A stretch of 64,000 bases of DNA, taken from positions 136,793,448 to 136,857,447 of the forward strand of contig CM060964.1 of assembly GCA_030765045.1 (NCBI GenBank). The letters run 5' to 3'. Below, piece by piece: positions 36,561 to 49,766 of this stretch (within the stretch, counting starts at the first letter, position 1; each line of letters opens with the position of its first letter). Below the pieces are notes generated by a model that saw only the letters and a program-made list of their open reading frames with translations, was not told the origin of the DNA and ran no database searches. Position numbers and translations under genes: made by a program. This DNA comes from Tenodera sinensis (Eukaryota > Arthropoda > Insecta > Mantodea > Mantidae).

Positions 36561-36726
36561 CTATAGCTGGCTCCTGCTCACTGCGCAGTCTTCGAGAAAG
36601 ACTTCAGTAGTGAACGCTCTAACCCCCACAGTGAACTCGCTTACCGCGGTGCATGTGCTGAGCTACAAGCACCGTGTTGCCTCGGTTCGAGCTTCGCATT
36701 GGTAGCGATCGGTTTGTCTTCCTTAG

Positions 36727-38940
36727 CAGTGGCGGTCCGTACTTCAGTGTCAGTTTGATATGGAAGGGCACTCATTAAAGCGAAGGGCACCCACGCCAAC
36801 ACATTATTTCAATCCCAAATGGGAAGCTGAGTACTTCTTCATGGTATGTAGCCGTGGTGCTATTTGTTTAATTTGCCAGAAAAAATTGCAAGTGCTGAAA
36901 CAATTTAATCTTCAGCGACATTTTAATACATTGCATGCTAATGATTATTCGGCCCTAAAAAACAACTCGCTGCAGAGATACAAAAGCTCAGAGAAAAGAT
37001 CACATCGCAGGAAGAGGAACAGGAAGAAGGGGATGGCGGAATGGTAGAAACCTCAGTTTATGTGAGTTACGAAATAGCACTAGAAATTGCCAGATCTTCT
37101 AGTAGTTTTTCTGATGGTCCACTTATTAAATGATGTATGCTTAAAGCTGCAAATAAATTCACCCCTGTCAGAGTTCACCAGTTCGAGAGTGTCAGTCTGT
37201 CACCTCATACTATTTCACGCAGAATTCAAGATCTAGCGGACAACATTTACACACAACTTATTGAAAGAGCAAGAGAATTTGTTGCATTCTCTATTGCCAT
37301 TGATGAGAGCAGTGACTTATCAAGTAGATATGGCTCAAGTATGTACTTTTATTCGTGAAGTAAATGAAGATTTGGAAGTTGTGGAAGAAATGCTAGATCT
37401 GGTGTCAATAAAAGGCACAACAACAGCATCAGACATTCTGAACTGTGTATTAGAAGTTGTGGAGAATGCAGGGATTCCATGGGATACACTCATATCGGTA
37501 GCCACCGACGGTGCCCCAGCTATGGTTGGTTCGCACAACGGATTTGTGACCCTCCTGAAAAATAAACTAGCAAAAGAAATAACAGCAGTTCATTGCACAG
37601 TTCATCCGGAAAACTTATGTGCCAAAACACTGAATCTAAACAATGTAATGATTCTGGTTGCGAAGATTGTAAAGAAACTGAGGTCCCACGGTCTAAAACA
37701 CAGACAATTTAAAAGCTTCTTGGATGATTTGGAGCATGAGTATGGTGATATATAGCAGTTAGGTGGCTCAGTCGACGCAAGGTTTTAAGCAGATTCTTTG
37801 AATTATTGGATGAGATACGTTTGCTCATGAAAATGTGCGAAGAACCTATTAAAGAGCTCACGAATGTTAAGTGGAAATGTGATCTAGAATTTATGGCCGA
37901 TATAAGTGAACATTTGAATACTTTGAATGTTTCACTTCAAGGGAAAAACAAATTCATCACAGATATGTTCTGTAGCATTGAAGCTTTTAAAAATATGCTC
38001 TCATTATGGGAACGTCAACTGTCAAATGGTGATCCTTGTCATCTTCCCAGGTTGGAAAGTGTGATCCGTGATTATGATTCCCTAGAAATGGGATGTTGTG
38101 TTGAAAATCTGCACATGCTTTCCCATGCGTTTGATGAAAGATTTCACGATCTCATGGGCTTAAAAATGGATTTTGATTTATTCGCTACACCATTTAGCAT
38201 GAATGTTGGTGATACTCCCAAAGATGTTCAACTGGAGTTTGTCACCTTGAAATGTGACATTGAGTTAGCTGACAGTTACAGAAACAGAGGAAGTTTGCTA
38301 GATTTCTACAGGAGATTTCCTAAATCAAGATTCCCTCGATTACACAGACATGCGGCATCTATGATTGCAATGTTTGGTTCGACCTATGTATGTGAATCCT
38401 TATTTTCAGCTATGAAACGCAATAAAAACCCTCAGAGAGCCAACATCAGTGATCATAATTTGAAGTGTGCATTAAGGGTCCAGAGTTGTGTTTCACTGTG
38501 TCCAAATGTGGCGAATATTGTGAAAACCAAAAGATGTCAGAAGGCAAGAGTGTCTACCGGAAACTGAATCTATAAAATTCTTAATTGAAACGTATATATT
38601 CGTTTAATATGAAGTATTCTGTGTAGTATTAGCACTGCACAGTAAATGTTGTTTTGTTATTTTATATTTTTCAATTGTTTCAGGATCAAAATTGTGCTAA
38701 TTTCCACAAAGTATTGTTTCGTTCTTATAGTTAAAAATATTGCTTTTATATGCCATCATTTGGTTGTATAGGACTAAAGGCTATAATAATCTTACTGGTG
38801 TTGGGTTGTTTTATCTATAATTTAATAAGTACCAGAGAGATATTAAGCCACGTATTATACAGTCTCTGAATTGTTCCTTCATTACTACCCCGTCCTTAAT
38901 TATTTAATGGTAACGCAAGTGCAGATTACGGACGCCACTG
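36727..38940 (+). mobile_element. hAT transposon, ends identified, no TSD
   Basis: The left end CAGTGGCGGTCCGTA (36727) and the right end, read inward, CAGTGGCGTCCGTA (ending at 38940) form short terminal inverted repeats of the hAT CAGTGGCG type around a transposase gene. The flanking octamers TTCCTTAG and CGCGAGGT do not match, so either the duplication has decayed, one end belongs to another copy, or the locus was rearranged. Length is 2214 bp. Confidence 0.7.
36760..38567 (+). pseudogene. hAT transposase (GTF2IRD2/ZBED-like), few disruptions
   Basis: Domains in order: an N-terminal BED zinc finger (CLICQKKLQVLKQFN, then HFNTLH), a middle part with IAIDESSDL (first acid) and VATDGAPAMVGS (second acid), HCTVHPENLCAK, and a C-terminal hAT dimerisation region (FPRLHRHAASMIAMFGSTY, ESLFSAMKRNKNPQRANISD). 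Open blocks are 36760-37047, 37137-37358, 37261-37755 and 37806-38567. About three or four shifts or stops separate them. The family uses an RNase H-like DDE fold to cut and paste with 8-bp target duplications. The copy looks recently dead. Confidence 0.9.
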
Positions 38941-39535
38941 CGCGAGGTAGTGATTGGCATATCTCCCTGGCACTCGCCAGCAGTGACCAGGTACGCCGGC
39001 ACCGTGCGAACTGTATAGGCACACCGTGCATGTCAGTTGGCGGTCCCTGTTCTAACCGTACATCGATATTCCTAATCTCGTCGATTATTAAAACGGGAAG
39101 TTTTCGACTTTTATCCCAGTCTAACACTGATCTCCTACATTAGAGTTTCTTGAGTATTTTATGAACTGCATTAAGTTAGGCGAGTCAAAATCAGGAAATT
39201 GTTTCCGAAACTCTCTACGACACTGACAGAGGGATACCTGCTTTCTAAACTTGCAACAAATAATCTTCTTTCTATAGTATATTGGATGACTGGACTAACA
39301 CACGACTGAAAACCATCAAAGAAACTTAACTACTGCCTTCGTATGTCATATGCCACGTGAGTCGGAAGATCACGTCATGTGTGACGCAATAGCGTGAACT
39401 GGAATCTTAGCAGGCGCGTGGTGGGTGCCGCTAAGAGCGTGGCCGCTTCATCTGATGAGCCAGTATATCCCGAGTTTTCTGGGAACGATCTATAAAATCC
39501 CCTTCTTTCTGAATAACTGCTGCATACTGTAAGCC

Positions 39536-39539
<4 letters not shown>

Positions 39540-39611
<72 letters not shown>

Positions 39612-39613
39612 AT
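39540..39613 (+). repeat. (GA)n microsatellite
   Basis: About 36 GA dinucleotides with a single GATA interruption near 39593. Confidence 0.95.
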
Positions 39614-39639
39614 GTAGATCTCGGGAAAGCACACAATTT

Positions 39640-39972
39640 ATATAATTTTTTGTGGAGTTAACAACTTCAGAGACATTCCTTGTATTGGTTTGAATTTCCA
39701 AATACTTGTACTCTTTCACATGGGAACCAGTTTTTCGTTTTTTCTCTTGGTCATGGAAAGAGTTCGCAATTTCAAAGCCATCAGATATCGATCAGGTCTT
39801 TAAAATTCCACTATCGCTTAAGTCCACCGTATTTCCATATTCCAATTTTATCTGCGAGGAAATAGATAATAAAAATATTTCTATATGTGTTTATTTAGAA
39901 TAATGTGAATTACCTACATAGAAAAATAAACATTTTAAGACTAGTTTGTTGAATGGGTAGAGTCACGCGAAT
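39640..39972. other. Repeat arm, unclassified
   Basis: Resembles 17225-17400 (shared TTCAGAGACATTCCTTGT-like core). Possibly the right half of the same old repeat whose left half is near 35900. Confidence 0.35.
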
Positions 39973-40279
39973 GTGAGTGAGTGAATAGGGCTAAAGGGCC
40001 CGTCGACAACTAGGTCATTTGGGCCCCAAGTCAAATCTTGAAGTGTGAAACACTCACAAAATTAAGGCTAAAGCCAAAATACAAAATGGAAAAGGTAAAA
40101 CGCCAAAACTTTAGAAAACGCGAATGGTAAAAGGGTTAAAACGTGAAAACAGAATGTTAGAACAGTAAAACGTTACAACGCTAAAAACAAATGGCAAAAA
40201 CCAATAGGGCGAGTAATCATTGCCTAAAACAGTCAAACTAAAAGCCCTAAATAAAATATAAATTAAATTTGCTTCGCAA

Positions 40280-43200
40280 ACCCAATTTCGGAGACAAACC
40301 GCAGCACCTTATCTATAGGTAAGGGGTCATCGCCGAGAACTGAGCGCAATGTACTGCCCAGGCCAAGTGACTGGCGCTCACACGCGTAGCGTGGACAATT
40401 TAGAAGGACGTGCGTCACGGAGAGTTGTTTGCCGCACGTCGTACAGAGAGACGCCGGCTCACCACGAAAAGATATCCGTGTTTGGCACGAGTGTGACCTA
40501 TCCTCAAGCGGGCTAGAATAACTTCTGCCTGCCTGGAATCCTTGCAGGGCGTCTTCCAGGGTTGTACGTTGGCCTTAATTGTCCGCAGTTAAGTACCAGC
40601 TAGTGCTTCCCATGACTGCTGCCAAACGGCAAGTACATGGCGAAGAAAGTACCGCTGTACGTCCATATAAGGCAGAAGCCTGGTGGATAGCCTCGGCAGA
40701 CCTTATGCAGACTTAGCAGCTGCATCTGCATCTGCATCCTTGTTGCCGGGAATACCCACACGACCTGGGGTCCATGTAAAAACAAAGTGGTATCCGTAAG
40801 ACAGTAACTGTGAGATGAGTGTCTGTATTTTGACTATGAATGCTGAAGTACCGAAATACCGTTCAGGGCCTGAAGAGCGCTCAGGTAGTCGGAGCAAATG
40901 ATAAAATTTCCAGGACCAGAGCTGTAGATAAAAAGTAAGAAATAAAATATAGCGAACAGCTCGGCAGTAAAAACAGAATAGGCGTCCGGAAGGCGCTAGT
41001 TGTGAGCGTCACCATTACACACAAAACTACACCCCAGGGCACCACCCACCTGAGAACCATGGGTAAATACCGGAGTGCAATTCCGGTAACGTCCCAGGTC
41101 CTCGATGAAGAGTTGACGACACACCGAATGGGGGGTAGCCATCTTAGCATGGCCTGAAAGTTCCAGGTCGAATTGGGCATGCTGGAGTTGCCAAGGAGAG
41201 AAGCGGCCAAGGCAATACCGTTCTACAGTAGGCATTCGGAGAGAATGTGCGGCGAGCAGATCGCGAAACCAAATACCGCTTGGTCAGGATATGGAACTAT
41301 GTTGCATATAACGGTGGGCGAGACCTGGACACAATACAGACTGAAATGACGGACGACCTAGGTGAGCTGCCAAAAGTGCCACACATGAACAAAGCAATAA
41401 CGAGCGTCGGACAGACAGTGGAGGTTCGCCAGAATCGGTATACAGACACTCGACTCGACTAGTGCGGAAAGTTCCAGTAGCAAGACGGATACCAAAATCA
41501 TGAATCGTGTTTAAAAGACGAAATTTGGAGGCGGACGCCACACCATAGATAAAAAACCGTAATATAGTTTGGAGCCGACCAATGAACAATACAACCTCAA
41601 CATTACGGTGCGATTGCCACCCCAAGATGCCCCAGATAAAGTCCGGGGTACCTGAAACAAACGATCGCAGGAAGCACGAAGATGACGAATATGGTGATCA
41701 CATGTGAGATTTCTATCGAGACGAAGGCCCAGGAACTTAAGGATACCCATCTGTGTAAAAAGGCTCAAAATTTCAAAAATTGTCAAAAATGGATTTTTGT
41801 TTTATCAAATAGTTTAAATCTTCTGCTTTATTTTGATATGCTTTTTATAGCCTTACTGCCTTTTTAACTATGCCACGTGGCCGCCTAAATGATTGCTTGT
41901 AAGTGGTCATGTCCATTTAAATCCATACAGTTCCATTATCCTTGCTATGACTTCAAACTTAGTTTTTCCATGTTTTTATTTTTAACACTATTTGCTCTTT
42001 AAAATGCTCCACACGATGCAATTTTTAGTACTTATGCATGAAATTTGGTGTATCTGCTTAGAAATAACATTAAAAAGAAATGATGAGATAATTTTTTTCA
42101 TAACGTGAATAACTGCTGAGTAATTAAATATTAAGGTTTACATTTCGAAATTTAAAAATTATGAATTTATACTTTAAAATTTATTTTTATCCAAACTAAT
42201 AACAAGATTAAAAAATTATCTCATCAATTTGCTAATATTCTATTACAGGACATGAAAAGTATTAAGTTTTTCAAATCAAAATTGCATCATGGGGAACCAT
42301 TTATACAAATATTTAAAAAAATATAATAAAATATTAATATGTTAGCAACTAATCTTACTAAATGTATGAAATTTAGCACAGTTACTTCTCACTATACAGT
42401 GATTGTTGTGTTAAAATTTCAAATCAATCCAATGAAAACTGTAGATTTTCAAAATTTCACAGATGGGTATCCTTAAGGTGCGGAACAAATGGTAGCCGAG
42501 TGTCACGTAAATGAGGGTGCACGCCACGAATTCGATGAAAGTGGATACACTGTGTTTTCGTATGGGGAGAACCGAAAGCCAGTGCGATGGATGTTATGAT
42601 CAGTTGCAGTTGACGCTCGACATGCTCAAGATTATACGAACGGTAGTATATGGCAAAGTCGTCAACATACAGTGACATCGGTATTCCGCTACGAGCAATA
42701 CTAGCGATGCCGTTAATGGCAACAGCGAAGACCGTTATACTGAAAATCGACCCCTGAGATACAACATTCTCCTGCATCCTCTCTTGTGAGAGCGTGTTTC
42801 CAATGCGGACACAAAATCGGCGAAGTTGTAAAAAAATGTAAAAGAAAGATCGCTAAATGACTGCATAAACCGTAGCTGTGCAGAGTACGTAGGATACTAT
42901 AGCGCCAGATGGTGTCGTAGGTCTTCTGCAGGCCGAAGAAGGCGCTCATGACCCGCCGCTTCAGGAGAAAGGCATCTTGTATATAAGCTTCCATGCGCGC
43001 CAGGTTGTCGACACTGGAACGATGGCGACGAAAACCGCACTGAACATTGCCCAGCAGGTTATCTGTCTCTAGCAACTACACTAAGCGAGTGTTAATCATT
43101 CGTTTAAAGGTCTTAAAAACGACACTCATTACGCAAATAGGGTGGTAGCTAGAGGGAAGGGTCCGCTCGCGCCAGAAAGATATAAAAACCTGATGACGGT

Positions 43201-44385
43201 TATACATGCCCAACAGGAAGGACAAAGCCGCAGGTGGAAGATGAAGCAGCATTTGTCGGTGGTATCATCAGGACTAAAGGAGGAGACAAAGAATGCATCA
43301 GCTCCGCTTCGGTAAAAGGGGCGTTGTACAGTTTACTACAGTCACTGTTAAAATCGAGGACTATCCGCACCGCAGATCCCTTTATGGGTGGAAAGGCGAT
43401 ATTGTAACTTTAGGTTTGGCTATCAGCAGAGTCGGCAAGGGCGTCGGCAATATCCTGCTCAGAGGTATAAGTGGAGCCCTGTACAGCAAGACCGGGAATG
43501 ATCTTCCGGCGACACTTGCCGCACATAGCCTAACAGCAGTCCACGCCCCCTTGTGCCGGGAAAGGAAAGAGACGTCAGATTCCCAGGAGGTGCGTTTTGC
43601 ACTGCGACGCGACGCTCTAGCACGAGAACGTTTAAAAGCTATAAATTCTCCTCTGTAGGATGTAAATTAAAATGACGCATAGCACGCTTGCGCGCTATGA
43701 TAGCCAAACGGCATTGCTCGGACCACCACGGCATACGAACGTGTCGTGGTGTAGATGTACTTCGACGACTGCTGGAATCCACCGCAGCAAGACAGAACAT
43801 GTAAACTATTCCACCGCTTCGTCAATGGTGGTGAAGACATCGTCGGTGAGATGAATGTGGGAGCGAAATTTCCCCTAATCAGTCTTGGAAATAATCCAGT
43901 GTTTAATAAAAGCAAGCCAAACAAACGTCAGCTATAAGGCACCCACGAGCATCGCCAGTGTCTGAGCCCCAAAGGGTACTTTTGGCATTCAGATCAGCTA
44001 GAAAGAGGAGCGGTAGCGGAATCTGTACCAAAAGAGCCCGAACATCGTGTTCTTGTACGACAATTATCGGTGGCAGATAGACATTGCAAATAGAGAAGAA
44101 TAGGTCCTGCAGTTGTACACGAACCACTACGGCTTGCAACGGCGTGTTATGCGGTATTTTGGCGCCATAGGTATTATGTGCCACCACTGTAGCAACACCA
44201 CCGCCTGTTCGTCTATCAGCTGCAGAGTTATGCTAAACCCCGAAAAATCGCGTAAATGTAAACCGTGATTAGGTTGCAAATGGATTTATTGTAGAATGAC
44301 GATAGAAGGCGATCACTGAAAAACTAAGTGCTGTATGTCCGTAGCCATGGCCCGGAAAACATTAATATTCCACTGGATTATTTCC
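40280..44385 (-). pseudogene. LINE-A ORF2: endonuclease, RT, RNase H
   Basis: Right to left on the minus strand: an ORF2 start (IIQWNIN near 44380), AP-endonuclease blocks (SICNVYLPP, LFLADLNAKSTLWGS near 43980-44100), RT (VQCGFRRHRSSVDNLARMEA, SLYVDDFAIYY near 42655-42680), then FLGLRLDRNLTCDHHIRHL, RNase H (TPVFTHGSQVGGALGCSFV, AYSVFTAELFAI, FIICSDYLSALQAL near 40870-41060) and LARLRIGHTRAKHGYL. The first RNase H acid, normally in YTDGS, is His here (FTHGS). The RT YxDD box is intact. A transposon splits the RT between HLK and FLG. The layout (EN-RT-RNase H) places it in the I group. Confidence 0.88.
41737..42476. mobile_element. TTAA-flanked non-autonomous transposon in LINE-A RT
   Basis: TTAA occurs at 41737-41740 and 42473-42476. 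Inside are 15-bp inverted repeats, GGATACCCATCTGTG from the left and the same sequence read inward from the right, followed on both sides by A/T-rich sequence sharing AAAATTTTGAAAAT-like motifs. The 732-bp interior is very AT-rich and has no gene. TTAA duplication is the mark of piggyBac-type transposition. The LINE RT frame continues exactly across one TTAA copy if the element is removed. Confidence 0.92.
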
Positions 44386-45334
44386 ACACTAAAAAGGAAT
44401 TATTCGTTCGTATTAATTTTCTTTTTCACCTTTGCACACTTTGGACCAACAACGGGACGTTCCCCTTCCTCTGACGACGTGCGGGAATCCGAAGAACTCC
44501 TGTGGCTCGCAGAGCGGGAGCAGTACTTCACAGAGGAGGTTTATGCCTATAGCTATTTTCACGTCATGAAGGCACAACGGGCTCTTATGGACCATGTTAT
44601 TCTTATGGAAGAATCAGATGCGCCGTTGCCAAATTTGCATGTTTTCAAATGTGACTAAGGTAAAGTATGAACATGCATTTCAGTGTAAAATGTGTCGATG
44701 AATACTACGGTATGCACGATAAACCTTTTATGCAACTGTACAATTTTTAAAAGAATAAAATGTAAATTTTTGTTGAAAGCAGATTTTTAACATCTTTCTT
44801 GCTCCGCACGTTTAAACATGCCTTTAAACCGAAATAATTGCAATGAAAAAAATCTGGATTATTCGCTTGCTTTTATAGGCCACGTTAGCATTTAGATTAT
44901 ATCAATATGTCTAAACATATTTTTTTAAACAAAATTAAGTTTAAAACAAAGTGTTAAGATTCTTTGTTTATACAGTGGAAAATGTCGTCGCTGGCTAATT
45001 CTCGTTCTGTAAGTCCACGTAAAAACTTCCAGTGACAAAGTTGTCAAGGAAATACCGAAATTATTTTTTATATAAATATAGAACATCTCTAGTAACAAGC
45101 CATCCATAAATCACCATTTAAAGGCAAATGTTTTTAGCGCGCCAAGCACACGGCCAACAACACCCGGTTCTCCTGTCATGCACATGATGGAAACCAGATG
45201 TGTGGCAGTTGAAGGGCCGATAAGGCATTGTACTTCAGTGGAGGTTTTCAATAGGTTTCGGAAATTTGAGGTGTGAGCGAGTTTTACAAGTTCTCTGGTA
45301 ATCGTGTGCATTGCAGTTAAGTGATCAGTGCACA

Positions 45335-45535
45335 ATGGATCGCAAAAGAAAAGGCGGAATTATTAGAAGTAGCGAGCGAAAAACAATTCTTAGGGTGTAT
45401 GATTATTTAAAGAAAAAGAACTCCGGACAGAGTGACTCGTTTATTGTTGGTGAACTTCATAAGGCGACTGGTGTAAGTAGGCCTACATTTTTTATATTCA
45501 GAAAAGAATGTAAAAAGTGTAAGGGTTTATTATAA
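45335..45535 (+). CDS. Small HTH ORF inside the nested transposon
   Basis: A 66-codon ORF starts MDRKRKGGIIRSSERKTILR and contains VGELHKATGVSRPTFFIFRK, the pattern of a helix-turn-helix as found at the N-terminus of Tc1/mariner-type transposases (KATGVSKxTVxxI). No DDE domain follows; the ORF ends just before the (AAT)n array. It probably remains from a transposase whose catalytic part was deleted. A start at 45335 is chosen because the upstream methionine at 45311 leads through non-conserved sequence. Confidence 0.55.
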   Translation: MDRKRKGGIIRSSERKTILRVYDYLKKKNSGQSDSFIVGELHKATGVSRPTFFIFRKECKKCKGLL

Positions 45536-45540
45536 GGTAT

Positions 45541-46035
<495 letters not shown>

Positions 46036-46154
46036 TAACTAATAAACCTGGTTGTGAGCAAACGCGGTAATCACATTGGCGCAACATTCGTGGCAACGCC
46101 GCGCTGATTCTCCATAAGAACCATTGTGCCTTCATAACGTGAAAACTCCTATAG

Positions 46155-46860
46155 AGCGAGGGCCTTCAAAAGGCAATGAAGATGTCCTAGAGCTAATGGA
46201 CTGCTGCGGAGCTGGTGTCTGGACGGCAGAAGAGGTAATCTGTGGTCGAACTGTAGTTGGGTAGAAACATGCTGGTCAGGTGTATCAGTTTGGACCCTTT
46301 TGACCGGAAACCCTCGAGGCCGAACGTGGGCACGTCTATGTGGAGTCCTGGTCGCAAATGGTGTCGTCGTGAGCATCTCGACCACAGGGAAGACAAACTG
46401 GCGCATCGGTACAGCGCTGCTATGTATGTCTGAACTTCTGGCAGCGAAAACAGCGCATCGGGCGTACGGTTGCACGTTCGTACCCGCAGAAGATGTATTG
46501 CTGCTGAGTCGTACATTCAAATGTAAGGAAAACCGTACGTAACAGGAACGGTTGGTTGTCCCTCTTCCCGATTAAACGGTGCGCAGCAATAACGTCTTGA
46601 TACGACAGGCAGTTAACTATGCCCTTGTTAGAGAGGCCGTCCAAACTTGAGGTGGAAACTACGCTACGAACAGCATTTAGGGTTTTATGTTTTTCTAATT
46701 TTACAGGTATGAACCCAGAAGGGTGGCTTTAAGGAGTTTAGCAGTCTGGGTGTCTTGGGTGACCTCTATTAGCAAACTGCCGTCCCTACATCACGTGGCA
46801 TTTTTCACTGGACCACAAACTCTTTTTTTAATATAAAAGGAGCTTAAACTGGCTAGGGTC
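46155..46860 (-). pseudogene. LINE-A ORF1 (zinc-knuckle gag-like protein)
   Basis: Minus strand shows SPFYIKKRVCGPVKN and GSLLIEVTQDTQTAKLL (N-terminal block), VSTSSLDGLSNKGIVNCLSY, LLRTVFLTFECTTQQQYIFC, VRPMRCFRCQKFRHT (first CCHC knuckle) and CLPCGRDAHDDTIC (second knuckle, shifted frame). The blocks parallel LINE-B ORF1 at 6240-6815 in the same order, including the RP..RCF.C core. The protein would bind element RNA. Frameshifts near the knuckles and the transposon at 46149 break it. Confidence 0.8.
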
Positions 46861-47810
46861 TCCTCACTTAAATCCGGGCATTGAAGGGATTGAGCGCAGG
46901 GGAGACATGATTATAAGATCCCGTCTCCAGAACTGTTGGCGTCAGCTTGCCATTCGGGGGATAAAAGAAAACGACACTTATATCTGCTGGTCTGTGCTGG
47001 CCCGAAGCACCCACTTCAGACGCAATCTCAAGGAGTACTTCAGAAAAAGTTACCCTCCGCCTGTCACTACGGTCCAGTATGCGACATGTTCACCAAAGGC
47101 AGGCCCGACTTTATGCCCCCCCCCCCACCGGTATAACCGCCGGTGGCTCCCCATTTGAGGCTACGCTGCCTCAACGGAGTCAGTATGGATTCAGAGGACT
47201 TGTGCATAATTACATCGGGCCCCATACAGCGGTAACCCGTCGGATTTCCCTGTACACCCCAGCGACGCACGGCCGCCGAGATACCCATGGGGACCCGGTT
47301 CCTAAGAAGCTGCGGGGTGTACATGACAATGGAACGTCTCAGCACCTAGTGTCGCACAAAAGGGGTAGTGAGGAGGGTCCACCCAACCTTCACGCCTGAG
47401 CCTACAAAGAGCACACAAGTTGGAAGCTGCGCCGAAACCGTGGGACAGAAACCACGGAGATAGAATAGATCCCTGTTGGTTAGACAGGGGTTCATAAATG
47501 TAATACTTAACCTAAGTAAAACAATAAAACTAGAAGAAGTAGACAGTAAGACTAGGAAAATGGCTGAAACCGATGGATATGAAGGGATGATAATGGCAGT
47601 GAGCGCCTCGGATCCCCGGTTGCGCCAAACCCGTAGCTACCGAAGTAGGTCCCGGGGGTTACGTGAATTTTTCTTTCTATGCTACCTCCCTCTCGCTCTC
47701 TCTCTGTCTCCTTAGAAATGCTATTATTAACTGGATAGAACCGTGAACTCTTACACTGAATACCTCGAATCTCTGAAGTCTGTGGTAGAAATATTCTCCG
47801 GATAGCTAGG
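46861..47810. other. Probable LINE-A 5' region and unassigned flank
   Basis: Moderate GC, consistent with a LINE 5' UTR on the minus strand up to about 47470, but no family-specific motif proves it. A C10 run is at 47118-47127. Frames on both strands look like chance openings. Confidence 0.35.
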
Positions 47811-47815
47811 CAGGA

Positions 47816-48066
<251 letters not shown>

Positions 48067-48069
<3 letters not shown>

Positions 48070-49410
48070 TAGGAAGAGATGGCACTGGCGAGTGTGCTCT
48101 AGAAGGCATAGATTATTGGTGTTGCACTGCGTTGTTCTGTTGAGGTTACCTAGACGTAGGATTAAGTGGAAACAACATCTGGCCCGTAAAATATCACTGG
48201 CCATAGCAAATATCACAGTGGAGGTGGCATTGACTCAGGTCTTGTACTCTGCAGTCGGTGGTGAAGTTCTGGGCAATCACAACTGTGCTACGTGGTGGCG
48301 CTAAGTAGAATTCGTAGCTCTAGTATAGGTACACCAGCGACGGCACGGCGAAGTTTTGTTACTGCGGTTGACTTTAATTTTAAGGGGTTTTCCTAATAAA
48401 ACAAGAGATTTAAAGCTATGGTATAATGTGTCCTGCCAAGAAACGGCGCACGGAACAGAATGCCAACAGTAGGGGCGGCTACGTCGCGTGGCACTCGAAA
48501 AGCTCCACATGGAAGGCAGCCCATCACATTCAGAAAGCCATGCTCGGTCTCTTCAACCTGGTCAGATCAAGAAGGCAGCAGACACAACACTGGCTGTCTA
48601 TCTAAGAGCTAGAGAGCCAGCATCAATCAACACCCAGCAGCCTCATCAGTAAGGTTCGGAACTTTATCTGATGTAAAACTGAAAAATATATACCTAAATA
48701 TGCGGCATAATATAGTAAAATGTGTAATGAAACATGAGGTTAAAATGTCAGTGAACGCAGAGTTTAACACTTGACCAAAACTGAAAATTACAAAATTCTC
48801 AAGGTTGTGATTCAATCAATACAAAGTGCCAGGAATGCAAAGCAGTAGTTCCTTAAGCGTGTCAAATGTAATCCATATTATTGTAACAGTCACTAAGAAA
48901 AATATATGTAAACTAGTAAGCATAGCATAGATCGAATAAGGTCTTCACTATCATTTTAACACTTTGTTTTGTTTTAAAAAGTTGAGCGTTTATCTTTCTG
49001 TTTAATTGATTTTAAATCACCTTTCTCCTTGATGACTAACATTTAATTACGCTAAACGTGTTTTACAGAATGATTCTACGATGTGACATACGAATTTTCT
49101 TGGCAGCATTAAGTAACAGGAAATTTGTTTTTGTTGAACATGATAACAAAAGTCCTTTCAGCTTACCGAGGTAATCTCTGAACGTTTTGTCATATAGAAA
49201 TTTCTTGATAGTTTATTAAAGTGTTCAATTAAATCAATTTTCTGTTGAAGTGAGGTTCTTGATAAAACCCCAACCCCTTCCATTTTCAGCAGTTCCGATT
49301 TTCTGTCACTGCATTTGAACCATATATCTTACAAAGTAGCATTTTCTAATTCACTGCCAGATAAACTGCTTTTCTTCTTTCCGATCAGCTACCAATTACT
49401 TTTCCTTCAC
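48067..49410. other. Intron sequence, nothing recognised
   Basis: Short frames at 48092-48304 and 48301-48510 have no recognisable family. No repeat ends seen. Confidence 0.5.
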
Positions 49411-49413
49411 AAA

Positions 49414-49525
49414 TTCGAGGAGGCGGAAGCGGAGGCGGTGGCGGTGGCGGGTAGCGGTGTGGGTAGCGGTGTGGGTGGCGGGTGGCGGGTGGCGGGGGCA
49501 ATGGTGGCGATGGCGGCGGTGGTAA
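49414..49525 (+). repeat. GGCGGT/GGTAGC-type G-rich minisatellite
   Basis: About 110 bp of GGC/GGT triplet-like units (GGCGGTGGCGGTGGCGGGTA) with TGTGGGTAGCGG variants. Several G runs could form quadruplexes on this strand. It is 240 bp downstream of the PH exon in the host gene's orientation. Confidence 0.85.
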
Positions 49526-49766
49526 GTAGAGGTATCTCAATCTGCAGCATGCCACGGTAGATCAAAGAATTCAAGGATGTCATAATTCTTCAGCTTTGTT
49601 GAGGCTGACGTTAGAAATTTCTCCATTTACGGTTAATTAAATAGCAGCGATAAAAACAGGAGCAAACCATTTAAAGTCTCTGCTTAACGGTTATTAACAA
49701 AATTAGTTTCTCCCTGTTGGACTTTAAACGCAATAATCATAATGACAGAGAATGTCTTCGACTCAC

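Noticed and set aside
49315..49560. 81-codon frame with Gly/Val repeats
   Set aside because: Caused by the G-rich minisatellite; no start context or homology.
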